Source of the DNA: Heterohyrax brucei
Taxonomy: Eukaryota > Chordata > Mammalia > Hyracoidea > Procaviidae
Direction: 5' to 3'
Assembly (NCBI GenBank): GCA_028571685.1
Contig: CM053154.1
Coordinates: forward strand, 17,702,001 to 17,766,000
Length of the DNA: 64,000 bases
The position numbers and the translations under genes are program-made. A model generated the notes under the pieces. It was not told where the DNA came from and made no database searches. It worked only from the letters and a program-made list of their open reading frames with translations. Of the stretch, positions 33,336 through 44,225 are shown piece by piece; the first letter of the stretch is position 1, and each line of letters opens with the position of its first letter.

Positions 33336-33360
33336 GTGTGTGTGTGTGTGTGTGTGTGTG
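33336..33360 (+). repeat. GT microsatellite
   Basis: Twelve GT units in a row. Confidence 0.95.
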
Positions 33361-33361
33361 T

Positions 33362-33660
33362 TTTATTCCCTAATTTTTTTCCCTAGTTGGGTCATAGGTG
33401 ACATATTGATCGGTATGCCATAATTTGCTTAACTATTTCCCAGTTTGTTGAGCATGTAACCTAAATTTTTGCCTTCATGAGGATGATTTATAAATATCGT
33501 TAAATAAATGATTCCTTTTAAAGATGGTTTTAAATAATTTCTTTGGACTGTGTTTCCCATAGTGGGTAGTAGAATTGCTGAGTTTAGGGCTATGACCAGC
33601 TTGTTCTCCTAGAGGATTTAAAATGTCACTAGATGTCACAGAGCTGGTGGATTGGCACTT
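33362..33660 (-). mobile_element. Possible old L1M fragment, antisense
   Basis: AACTATTTCCCAGTTTGTTG ... GTAGTAGAATTGCTGAGTTT resembles the L1 stretch AGTGGAATTGCTGGGTCAAA. Weak. Confidence 0.35.
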
Positions 33661-34021
33661 GGAACAAGTGGTGGGGTAACTTCTGAAGTGTGCTCCGTCT
33701 GTGCTAAACAGGCTCCCATACACGGGCTGCTCACCTCCTTGAAACTTTGTACCTTAGTGGGGAAGGGGTGCTATCCTGTAGGCTACCTTCCTTCTTGCTA
33801 TGACAACCTGATGAAAGGATGTATGTAAACAGGCTTTGTAAAACTGAAAAGCACAATATAAAAGTGATTGTTGGAATTATTGCCTTTTTCCTACAGCTCT
33901 GTTGATACTGGAGTTCATGACTTAAAATTTTAGTTAGCACAAATACTGCAGGTTTGGAGCAAAATGCATTAGCCAGTAGATGCTCATTTACTAACATATA
34001 AGGAATATGGTCCTAAAAAAC

Positions 34022-34190
34022 AGGCACCAAACCCAACCCACTGCCATTGAGTAGATTCCAACTCATACCGATCCTATAGGATGTAGTAAGACTGCCCCCC
34101 TAGAGTTTCCAAGAAGCACCTGGCGGATTCGAACTGCTAGCCTCTTGGTTAGCAACTGTAGCACTTAACTACTACTCCCCGAGGGTTTCC
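34022..34190 (-). mobile_element. AfroSINE, full length, antisense
   Basis: ACCAAACCCAACCCACTGCC, CTGGCGGATTCGAACTGCTA, CCCCGAGGGTTTCC. Confidence 0.92.
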
Positions 34191-34312
34191 TGAGCATGCA
34201 GAGGTAGGCATTGTAGTTCCTAGGCAACATTTCTGGAACTTGGCTTCACTAGACAGTGCTGACCACCTGCAGATAGGTTTTGTGCTCACTCTTTCTCCGG
34301 CTTTGTTTCCAG

Positions 34313-34442
34313 GGTTACCAGGACTCTCGGGATCGGGTGATCCAGCGATCCACCAGCCAGGGCTCCATCAACTCCCCGGTGTACAGCCGTCACAGTTACA
34401 CTCCGACCACGTCTCGCTCTCCCCAGCATTTCCACAGGCCTG
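34313..34442 (+). CDS. ABLIM1: ABLIM1 exon: STSQGSINSPVYSRHSYTP segment
   Basis: 130 nt, enters in phase 0 and leaves in phase 1. Reads GYQDSRDRVIQRSTSQGS, INSPVYSRHSYTPTTS and RSPQHFHRP. Serine/threonine-rich; RSTSQGS fits basophilic kinase and 14-3-3 patterns. As I recall human (QDVRDRMIHRS), this copy differs at three positions in its first 12 residues. Acceptor TGTTTCCAG, donor CTGGTAAGG. It is the phase-1 donor for all the interchangeable exons that follow. Confidence 0.97.
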
Positions 34443-35222
34443 GTAAGGACAGCTGTTTCCACAATTTACTCCCTGTCCTAATCTCTGTTCCTGGGTGATT
34501 TTCTTTTTTCCCACTGCTGACACTGTATTGAAAAATCTGGCTATTGAATATTTTTGCTTCTCCCCCAGGGGAAAAAAAATCTGAACAGATATCTGCTGTT
34601 CTATGTTCTATGTTTTCTTAAAACATCAGTCATCATTTTATGATTTGTAAAATAATTATGTATTGACAATGGATTACTTGTGAAAGGAAGGGAAATTTCG
34701 TTTTGTTGTTTTGTTTTGTTTTTGACTTGAAGAGAATCTCATCACTTTAAGACCTAAAGTTCTCTTGGAAGTTCTCCAAGAGAAAATATTTTGATGCACA
34801 TTTTAGGCATATCAACCATCTAAAATCCAGCATAAGCCATCTGTTGTCAGATTTATTATGTGACATGATGTCACAAAACATGTTTAATTAAGCACCTTTA
34901 GAAGGAGGCTTGGTATTATACCAGATAACTTTGAGTCGTCCTTCTAAACCTAAAACTTTGCAGCTGACTCCTAAATCATCTATTTATATATATGTCTCAG
35001 AAATACACCACAATAGGAAGAATGTGATAGTCATGGACTTCCACTGATCTTTATTTGCGCAGAAATTAGTTCCTGTTGCTTTTAGTTGGGGTCTCCTGTG
35101 TAAGGAGGTAAACTCAAGATCCCAGCTAAGAGTCACGTTTCCATGAGCAATAGTAGATTCATAACGGAAGACTGAGGCCTTCTCCACAAATTTGGTAATG
35201 AAGCACATCTCTGAAGACTTCA

Positions 35223-35383
35223 GAGAGCCTAATGGCATAGTGGTTAAGTGCTACAGCTGTTAACAGAAAGTTTGGCAGTTTGAATCCACGAGGCACTCCT
35301 TGGAAACTACTGGGCAGTTGTACTCTGCTCTATAGGGTTGCTATGAGTCAGAATCAACTCAGTGGCAATGGATTTGTTTTGGG
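35223..35383 (+). mobile_element. AfroSINE, full length
   Basis: AATGGCATAGTGGTTAAGTG, GGCAGTTTGAATCCACGAGG, GCTATGAGTCAGAATCAACT. Confidence 0.92.
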
Positions 35384-36497
35384 ACTTCTGAAGATTTCAT
35401 TTTAACCTCTTTACTGCTAGACAGTCTGACCAAGACAAGCCCATTCCTATGCTAAGTGATTTTATAAAAAATAAAACCAAAAGAAATAAACAGAATATAA
35501 AAAGGCTATAATCTTCTCTTAAAGCCTTAGATGTGAAGAACTGACTTCTATTTATTTGATCTTTCAGTAACAAAGTTTCCTTTAGGCACCTAAATATTTA
35601 CTAAACATTTAATGAGTTATAGTTTAAGTGAAATGAGGGGGCGGGAGGCAGGGAGATACTTTCTTTCATTTTGGGTGTATAACTGTAATCTTTTTTTTTT
35701 TTTTTTAATGATGCCCTGGTCATGAGTTTGGATTCGAGCCCTTGTTTATTTGGGTGATGGAAAATTCCCTATGCTGCCACCCCAGCATTTATGCTGAGGT
35801 CACTGACACCCCAGCCATGGGGCTGTCAGGGTGGCACCGGGGAACAGGGAAGTTGTTGTTTCATAGATCCCTGAAGAATGGGCAAGTGGCAGTCAGGGAT
35901 ACCTCTTCCCCCAGAAGGCCATGTCGGTAATGAGCCCCGGCCAGTGTGCGCCTGTTCTGGTCCTGGTTCTGTTTTCAGTAACCTTCAGTGTTTCCTGTTC
36001 TAAGCATCTCTCCAGCTTGCCTTTCCCAGTGTATTTTTTGTGCATGCATGATGCTGATTGATAGAGTTTATACATAGACAGTTTGGGTTGTTATTTCTAA
36101 AGAGAAGCTAATGGGGTTCTGATAACATTGTGGTCGTTGTAGAGTACCCCAAAGTATCCACTCCCCAAGTTCTAGATCTCTGATGACAATTCAGATTCCC
36201 TAGGTCTGTGTTAGTTTTAATGTTCCAGGCTTCTTCTGAGATTTACAGAATTTATGGATCTCAGTGCCCTGCTGGGTGTGTCTCAGGATCCAGAGCAGCT
36301 CTTGCTGCCCGGGGACAGGATGAGGTTTTCCTTCCACACAGACAAAATAAAACTAAGCTTCCAATGGACAAATTGGCAGCTTGACAAAGAGCCAGCCCCT
36401 TATACATAAAAACTACTTTTTTCGAGTTTCTTGAAGTGATTATCTTTTTTTTTTTAACATGGGTTTCAGAGATCTCTGTTTTTTTCGAGTTTCTTTA

Positions 36498-36703
36498 ACA
36501 CACACACACAGACACACACAGAGAGACACACACAGAGACACACACACAGACGCACACACAGACGCACACAGACACACACACAGACACACACACAGACACA
36601 GACACACACAGAGAGACACAGACACACACACACACACAGACACACACACACACAGAGACACACACACAGACACACACAGACACACAGACATACACACACA
36701 CCC
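36498..36703 (+). repeat. CA-rich compound tract, (CA)n with regular GA/GG breaks
   Basis: About 205 bp of ACAC broken by CAGACA and CAGAGAGACA at irregular spacing. Apparent long open frames rich in Cys and Val, or His and Thr, in this tract are by-products of the repeat, not genes. Confidence 0.97.
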
Positions 36704-37049
36704 CTGTTGCGGAGTTTAGATGATAACGCCCGGTACTGGCTCCCAGGGGGCTGGCATCATTCTGATACAGAATGTTCTAGAAATCATTCCTTCTCTATGA
36801 AGCCGTTTATTCCCAGAATGAAATCTGTATTAACCTAAACCTGTTTGCAAATACTGCCCCCCTCTGCCGTGGCTCTCAGCCGGTGCGTTCTTAACCCTTT
36901 TCCTTCCTTCTTTTCAGACTCCTGATTAACGTTGTGTGCTTTCTCTCCTCCCTGCCCTCGGCACAAAGACGGTGTCCCTGCGCCTGTGTTAATGTCTGCT
37001 CTGCTCTTCTGTTCTCCCCCTGCCCTGTCCCCGCCGCCCCGCCGCCCAG

Positions 37050-37169
37050 AGCTGCCGTCTCCTGGTGTGCAGAGGTTGTCCCACCTGCGCACCAGCAGCC
37101 TCAGCTCGGCCCACAGCGACTCCCGCCCCAACTCCCCCTTCCGACACCACTTCATTCCCTATGTCAAAG
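37050..37169 (+). CDS. ABLIM1: ABLIM1 cassette exon, 40 residues
   Basis: 120 nt, phase 1 at both ends, so skipping keeps the frame. With the carried G it reads ELPSPGVQRLSHLRTSSLSS, AHSDSRPNSPFRHHF and IPYVK. The acceptor is GC-rich but pyrimidine-rich (CCCCGCCGCCCAG); the donor AAGGTAAGG is strong. The frame is open throughout and the RLSHLRTSSLSS and RPNSP motifs resemble abLIM linker phosphorylation sites. I believe a similar exon exists in some mammalian ABLIM1 isoforms. The exon and the 30 bp before it are clearly more GC-rich than the flanks. Confidence 0.85.
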
Positions 37170-38452
37170 GTAAGGAGCCAGGCCTCCCCAGGCAGCACCC
37201 TGAATAGCCGAGATTTATTAGCTCCCTGGGAAGGCTAATAAGGTCTATGTGTCTCCTGGAGTGAGCACCAAGCTTCTGGCCTCTCAGCATGCCTGCCGCG
37301 TGTCATGACTGTACCCAGCGGTGCCTTAGAACTGGCATAGTGTCTCTCCTTAGGAGAACTATGGCATTTCTAAAGGCTCTAGATAAAGAAACAGGAAGTA
37401 CATTGAAGCCCATGAGATGTATGGTCTACCGCTTAGAAAAATACCTCTCATTATTTTGTTTTTGTATACATCAAAAGCAAAATGTAATACATAACTGGTG
37501 CGCCCCTCCCCGCCCCATTTTTAATATGTAGTGTGTCTCAGCAAACACAGTTTAAGCAACAAATATCCCAAGGGTGTCTTGATGGCGAGAGACTCCTAAG
37601 AAGCCTGGGACTGGGATAAGACCCATGGCAACTGAGGAAGCAGTCGGTTGTTTCAGCTGCAGCTGACATTTCTTTCTTTCAGTGCATTCCTCAGTGGCCT
37701 TCTTTTGATGTGTCCTGATTTCCACACAACAGAGAAGGGAGGCTTCACCTTCTGTTTTCTGCACCCTTTGGGTGGGTGGGCTGGAAAATTAGCCTGCCCC
37801 GCGTTCTGTCTCATTCCGTTATGGCATCTCCGTTGTTTTCCTGCTTGTCCGTTACACTGCTGTGGCAGTTCTCAGCTGGGGCTTCTGTCCTCCTCCTCGG
37901 GCCGGGGAAGCCACAAGCCCTGAAGGAGTTTGAAAGAGACAACCTAAGTCTAAACTCCCAGAAGGACACTGACTTTCTCCATAGTCTCTTTTGAACCAAA
38001 TTAACTAGTAACAACAGCTAAGGGGGGAGAGTAGGAAGCAGGCACAGATGTTGCCCTGAGTCTTAAAACAGTCCTAAGGGATCCTGTGTGTTTAAGCTCT
38101 CGCATGACTAACACGCTTGATGGGTAACCTCGGTGCTGTGCCGTCTTCCCAAGCTCTCATTTGCAGTCTGTCCAAAGGACTGTCTTTTTGATCATTTGGA
38201 TTGCTGAACATGAGTTCTAAAAAAATAGACAGACTGCAGATACCCGTATGCAGTTGCTTTATAAATTTGCTGTTTCAGCATTTTTATGGGCTCTGAAAAT
38301 AACGCTGTTGACAACATGCTTACTGAAGACAAACCATTTGCCATTTGCAGAGAGGTCAGTCTCTCAGTAGGTGCAGAACTTCCTAAAATTCTTGAGATAT
38401 ACTGAAAGTTAGTTTTATTGAAAATGATTGTTGACAGACTACTATTAATTGG

Positions 38453-38615
38453 AAAACCTGGTGGCACAGTGATTAAGTGCTACATCTGCTAATGAGAAGG
38501 TTGGGAGTTCGAATCCACCAGGTTTTCCTTGGACACTCTCCGGAGCAGTTTTGCTCTTCCTATAGAGTTGCTATGAGTCAGAATCAGCTCAACAGCACTG
38601 GGTTTGGTTGGTTGA
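38453..38615 (+). mobile_element. AfroSINE, full length
   Basis: AAAACCTGGTGGCACAGTGA, GGGAGTTCGAATCCACCAGG, GCTATGAGTCAGAATCAGCT, then CACTGGGTTTGG. Confidence 0.92.
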
Positions 38616-38999
38616 CTGCTAATTAGCATCTTGGGGAAAAAGCCTTTATGGTCTCAATTCCAAGCTGATCCTTTAGAGAATGTTTATAAAACCATAGGAA
38701 ATAACTAAAGACACTTCACGAGTATATTTTAATGAGACTTTCCAAGAGAAGCCTTCAGCCCAATTAAGATTTTGTTTATTTCGAATACAAGAGAAAGTAC
38801 GTTTTTAATTGATTAAAATGTAAACGTCATCTTTTGTTGCTGTATATTTGATGATTCAGAAAAGATACTTTTTGTAGAATGAAAAATGCCGTGTGCCCAG
38901 TAAAGCTACACAAAGTTTGTCCAGATAACCATAACAGGGATGTCACAGAACATACATGATAAGCAACACAGGTATCTGTGAGCAGCCTTGTCGAGAGAT

Positions 39000-39180
39000 G
39001 GAAACCCATGAATGTGGCAGTCTCGGTTTGCGAGTTATCTCGGTCACTTGCTGGTTGTGTCGCCTTAGGTTGTTTACTTACCCTTTTGAGTATCACTTTC
39101 CTTGTCTGTAAAGTGGGAAGGATGGTACCCGCTCTCCTATATCGCTAGGAGTGTGTCAAGTGCCCTATGTGTGATACGTA
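39000..39180 (+). mobile_element. MIR SINE
   Basis: GTCACTTGCTGGTTGTGTCG, then TTTCCTTGTCTGTAAAGTGG, GAAGGATGGTACCCGCTCTC. Confidence 0.65.
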
Positions 39181-40870
39181 CTAACTTCACGTCAGCCCCC
39201 CTCACCATCTGCTTTCTGCTGCCGGTGGATTTGAACTCTTCACAGCAGCCCCCCAGAGAAGGGGGAGGAAGGAGAGGAGGAAGCCAAGGCCCTGGTTACG
39301 TGGCCAAGGGCTGCCAGCCAGGAAGTGGCAGTATCCGGGCTAGAACCCAGACCTTCCCTTCCCAGAAGCACTCCTTGAGATCAGGCACCTGTGTTTGGAA
39401 TAAAAATATACACAAAGTCTGATTTTTAAAGTTAACTTTTGTTCCCTATCCGCTTTTAACCAGAAAGTTGCATTCACATTGAGGATTAGACAAACAGCTC
39501 ATTTTAAAACATGAATCACATACATTACAAAATAACTCGTTTTTACTTTTCAAGAGCAATGATCAGATGGTTATGAAAATTGTAATACCTCTGTGTGCTA
39601 AACAGTGCTTTATAAGAAAATGTAGCTAGACATCCTTTCCTGTTCTCAGCCCAAATTTCAAGTTGTTAATGTAGTCACACATTATGGGCTTATTTTCTAA
39701 AAGTATTCAGCCGAGACCAATTCGCCTCGCCTGGGCCTGTGTCTTAAACATCTGGTAGACTCTTCCATTTCCTTTTTACTGGGCATATATATATGCTGAT
39801 GGCTTGTTTGTATTGAATAAGTGATATACTTCAGAGGCAGAAAATCAGTAGGTAACAGTAAATGCTTAATTTTTAAATCTGGTGAGGTTTTCACTAGACT
39901 ACAAAATAAATCATGGAGAATTTGTACAATAAAGATATGGCTTAACGAGCACAGTAGTGTTCACTGGCAACATGTTGATTCTCCAAGGATTTCTTTCTAA
40001 GATATGTTTAAAAATAAATGAATGTAACCTTTTATACAGAAGACCTTCCCAGCACTTAAAAATTTCAGCCCAGAGAAATCTTAGTACCATCTTTAAAGCA
40101 CATCTAAGGTATCTTTAAAACATGCTAAATCTCCAGAGTTTTCTTGGCCCTTCCTTTAAACAATTACCTTGCATCCTGGAGCTTGTCTTGTGATCTTTGG
40201 GGAGTTACTTTTAAAAGAAGTGGAAGCTGGGGAGCTTAGGGACCTCAGTGTAGGGTGTCCGTCACAGGGGTGTGTCACTGAGTCCTAGCGGCTCCGACAG
40301 CCAGGAGCATGACCTCTCACTGCCCACGTCCACTTCCTGGTCCTTATTTCTGGTGCCTGTCTGCCCAGGCCCCACAGCTCACTGAGCTGAGATGCTTGCA
40401 TGAGTATAAGGCTGAGACACACGTCCCAAGGATGTCTCTCGGTTTTCTTTGCTTCTGCATTCATTTTCTATAGAGTCCATCCTGTTTCTGGCTGCATTTT
40501 TGTTTCTGTTCTCTGACCTTCTTTTCAGCCTCATTCTGTGTTGGTATGTCATCACTGGACCGTTTTGCTGCATGCTGAGAGAGTAAAAAACATGATTTTC
40601 ATTTTGTTTTTGGCTTTGTTTGTGCAGAATTTGCTGAGTTTCTCTTCCTTCCCCTTGAAATACTGTTAGATATTATGTTCTCTGTCCACGAAGTATAAAT
40701 TACATCTGGGGGCAAGAAGGCTATGTATATTAAGCCTCTTTGAATGAAATCTTCCCTGTTCTGCTACGGATATGAGTTGCTGTGATACAAATATGTATTT
40801 GACATCTGCTAGAAGGAACTCAACCCTTACTGAAGTTTCAGCAAGAATTGGCAATCTCGAAACTATCGCA

Positions 40871-40884
40871 AGCTTCTAGAAGCT
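40871..40884. other. 14-bp perfect palindrome, heat-shock-element-like
   Basis: AGCTTCTAGAAGCT is fully self-complementary and contains TTCnnGAA. Only one inverted pair, so a weak HSE at best. Confidence 0.35.
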
Positions 40885-41432
40885 GCCAACACTGAGGTCC
40901 CTTCGAGATACTCCTTAATGTTTTGGAACATAAACACTTGGAATCCAGAAGACTCAGCAGTGCTCTGGCAGGTCCCTGCAGCAGCTGTGTGCTCAGTCAC
41001 TTGTCCCGGGATTAGTCACTTAAGCTCAGGGTACCAAAAAGGAGGAAAGTGAGGACAAAGCATTTGAAGTCATTAAGTGCAAATGAGCTAGCAAGGGGTG
41101 AGAACGTTAGGCAGGTAAGGAAGAGATAAGAATGAAGACCAAGAAATAGGAATGTGAGTAGAAAGGATAAGTTCTTACCATGATAGCTCAGACTTCAAAC
41201 AGCTAAAAGTGGCCCAACCTGAGGAGTTACTTAAAAGAACAAAATGACCAAGTATGATTGCCGTGTGTACTATTACGTGCTGTGTACACTTGTGTTTAAA
41301 CAATGTCTACTCAAGGATGCTCGATAGACATGGTGGTTATGGTGGTCTTGGTACCTTCTGTATTTGGTGTTTCATCTGATGCCCCATCGAGTAATTTGTC
41401 GGAGTGATGACCTGAGCACCATATCCCTTTTA

Positions 41433-41483
41433 GGACCAAACAAACACATTGCCATCAAGTCAATTCCAACTCATACCAACATC
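41433..41483 (-). mobile_element. AfroSINE tail fragment, antisense
   Basis: ACACATTGCCATCAAGTCAA, TTCCAACTCATACCAACATC; only the 3' 50 bp is present. Confidence 0.75.
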
Positions 41484-41903
41484 ACTTATCTTCTGGCAGG
41501 ACAGTGTGGAAAATTTCATTACTTATGAAAATGGGTGTTTCAGTTAGAAAAGGGGAAAAAGCTTTTGAGAATGTTCAAGAATTTTTCTTTTAAAAATATG
41601 AAACAACAATAATAATGACAATGACATTGGTGTTCAAAGGGCTAAAATTTCAGAACTTGGCAGTAAGTAGTATGTATCAGAGACCGTGTTCCCCGGGGAG
41701 CCAGTGTGATGTGTAGAGTCAGATGGTACAGTCACAGGGATGAGTGTGTTTCTCAGTCTGCTTTCCCTAGCATGTTAAAATGTTTAGTTGGGAGGGTTTC
41801 GGATAAGTCTAGGGTTAAATCTGTCTACACAGACTCAAATATACTAGTGGGTTTTTTTTTTTCCCCAGCACCTGGAAATGTCAACGGTTGCTGAAGATAT
41901 AAG

Positions 41904-42270
41904 GATGGACCGTTAAGTTGCGACCTCATCCTAGAAAAAGTGCTACGTACCTCATTGCTGCCTGTCACTACTGTCACCTTCAAAGTACTCCCCTTGGGAA
42001 GCTGTGCACTGACACCAGAGCCTAGTCCACCCTGCAAAAGAATTTGGAACTCTTTTTCTTCAGTGGCCATCAGAGCGGTCATGGGATGAGATCTGACAGT
42101 GAAGTTCATGAACTCATCCTAGAAAAAGTACTTTGAAGGGTGGACTAGATGCTGGCATCAGTGCATAGCTTCCTAAGAGGAGTCCTTCAGAGGTAACCAT
42201 AGTGATACACAGCAATGAGGTATGTGACACTTTTTCTAGGATGAGTTCGTGAAGGTAACTGTCAGACCTC
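41904..42270. mobile_element. Mariner-type remnants forming a hairpin, possibly two nested copies
   Basis: Left end GACCGTTAAGTTGCGACCTC ... TCAAAGTACTCCCCTTGGGA; a second terminal repeat begins at 42091 (TCTGACAGTGAAGTTCATGA), and the matching inverted end (CACTTTTTCTAGGATGAGTT ... CTGTCAGACC) closes at 42268. Same family as 23574. No transposase frame. Confidence 0.8.
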
Positions 42271-42564
42271 ATAGACAACCAAATAGCCATGCAGCTGTGC
42301 ACCCAGCTAGTAACAGCCGTCAGCCAACATGCACCCACTGGGGACACTGGCTTCCCCTCTGGAGGCTTCAAGAATTCTCACCCACGTCAGAGAAGTGTTG
42401 GACTCCCATTACCACTCCCCAGTGAGGACCACACTGATAGATTTGAATGCCTGACATGTGTAAATGTTTTGTGTGTCCATGACACTGACTAATAATTATC
42501 CAAAATAAATTTTATAGCATTTCATCTGGTCGGAGGTTAATTACCAAAACTGGGGACAAAAAAA

Positions 42565-42718
42565 GCACTGCCGTCAAGTTGGGTCTGGCTCATAACAGCT
42601 CCAGAGATCAGAGAAGAACTGCCCCATAGAGTTTCCAAGAGGCACCTAGTGGATTTGAACTGCCGGCCTTTTGGTTAGCAGACGTAGCACTTAACCCACT
42701 ACACCACCAGGGTTTCCA
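42565..42718 (-). mobile_element. AfroSINE, full length, antisense
   Basis: GCACTGCCGTCAAGTTGGGT, GTGGATTTGAACTGCCGGCC, CTACACCACCAGGGTTTCC. Confidence 0.92.
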
Positions 42719-43030
42719 AACATGGGAGAAGGTGTCCCTGGAATATCTGAGATTGTAAAAGCAGAGTTGGGTTGGAGGTGAAAGATGAAGACCTGGGGGC
42801 AGTGTGGTTCAGAGGTGGAAGCAGCCAGTGCTCAGGTAACCCAGAAAGTTTTCAAAAGACATGCCAAAATGAAGCAAACTGGTGGAGACTCTATAGCTCT
42901 TTTGAGGGTAGCCCACAAGAATTTTTGTTTTTTCAAATATGAATTTCTTTTAAGAAACATTTCTAGTGCTCTAGGAGTAAGAAATTCTTCTTAAGGGCCA
43001 CAGTTAAACTGGAGTTATTGAGAGTTAAAC

Positions 43031-43193
43031 CAAAAAACCAAACTTCCTGCCATCAAGTTGATCTGACTCCTAGCGAGCCTATAGGACAGGGCAGAACTGC
43101 TCCATGGGGTTTCCAAGGAGCAGTTGGTAGATTCCAACTGCCAACCTTTTGGTTAGCAGACATAGGGCTAAACTACTGTGCCACTGGGGTTTC
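43031..43193 (-). mobile_element. AfroSINE, full length, antisense
   Basis: CCAAACTTCCTGCCATCAAG, CCATGGGGTTTCCAAGGAGC, CTGTGCCACTGGGGTTTC. Confidence 0.92.
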
Positions 43194-43649
43194 TTACTAA
43201 GGGTTAGATAACTCTAATGGGAAGGTTACAAAAGGGGGTGCTATTGTGTAGCAGCAGGGGGCCTCCTTGAATTACGAGATCTGATAAAGACAGTGGTGCT
43301 TGCTAAATTAGGCCAATAGGGAGCTGCAAAATGAATTAGTTGACTTATTTCGATCTTCCATTCACAGACGTTTATTAAGCACTTACTCTTGGTTTGGCTA
43401 CTGGCCCCAGAAAAATGAATGAGATCTAGTTCTAATTAAGCCTTACATTTCAAACAAGATTTCCTTCTTCATAAAAACCATCTTCTTTCTTCTTCTGCTT
43501 GTCTCCACTTGTGTTTTTTATACTTTTTCAAAGGTGAGCTAATTATTTCTCTTTAGGAGAATAATAAGAAATGAGATAGCTTTTTTTAAATTGGGTTTTT
43601 AATAAATCAGCACTTTGGAGCAGAACTTTGCAATTTTTTAGAAGCTAAT

Positions 43650-43700
43650 GATCAGAATCAACTTCATAGCACTGGGCTTTTTTTGTTTGTTTTTAGTAAA
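43650..43700 (+). mobile_element. AfroSINE tail fragment
   Basis: GATCAGAATCAACTTCATAG followed by CACTGGGC and a T-rich tail. Confidence 0.65.
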
Positions 43701-44069
43701 TATCCAACTTCAATAGCAAAGGCATTTTAAGACATTGCAAACAAGACATTCACCTCACTCTAGGAGGAGAACAGATAATGTTTGGGAAGACCAAAACCAA
43801 AAGCCTGGTGTCAGTTCGAGCTGGCAAAAACAGGTCAAACCAGCAACAAATTGTCACCCTGTGTTTGTAATATCTTACTTCCCACTGGGCCAATCTGTGA
43901 TATCTATATATATACATAGAAAGAGAGATTAAAATTATTAACATGCTGTTTTAAAACACTTGCAGTTAACATCGTTCATACTTTGCTGACTAGATACAGC
44001 ACAGTTTGACTTGAAATTGGCTGATACCAAGATTTATGATTATTTAAAATCAATAACATGAAAAGATAA

Positions 44070-44225
44070 ATCAGACTCGCAAGATTAAAAACTTTTGTAC
44101 TTCAAAGGATATCATCAAGAGAGTAAAAAGACAACTGACAGAATGGGAGAGAATATTTGCGTACCATGTATCTGATCAGGGACTTGTATCCAGAATATGT
44201 CAACAATGCTTGCAACTCAACAGTG
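44070..44225 (+). mobile_element. L1 LINE fragment, late ORF2, sense
   Basis: ACTTTTGTACTTCAAAGGAT, AGAGAGTAAAAAGACAACTG, GAATGGGAGAGAATATTTGC, then CTTGTATCCAGAATATGTCA are typical of the L1 ORF2 C-terminal part. Confidence 0.85.

Larger units (their letters stand above)
32411..34312 (+). other. ABLIM1: ABLIM1 intron
   Basis: AT-rich, with a GT microsatellite, a weak L1M-like stretch and an AfroSINE ending about 120 bp before the next exon. Confidence 0.9.
34443..37049 (+). other. ABLIM1: ABLIM1 intron part before the 40-residue cassette exon
   Basis: Contains one AfroSINE, a long CA/GA-type tract at 36498, and TGCATGCATG at 36041 (two overlapping RBFOX-type GCATG cores). A 16-base run ending CGAGTTTCTT is repeated 63 bp apart near 36417 and 36480. 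Otherwise single-copy. Confidence 0.85.

Noticed and set aside
36440-36720. Long open frames rich in Cys/Val or His/Thr over the CA-rich tract
   Set aside because: They arise in every frame of a simple repeat and have no homology or gene structure.
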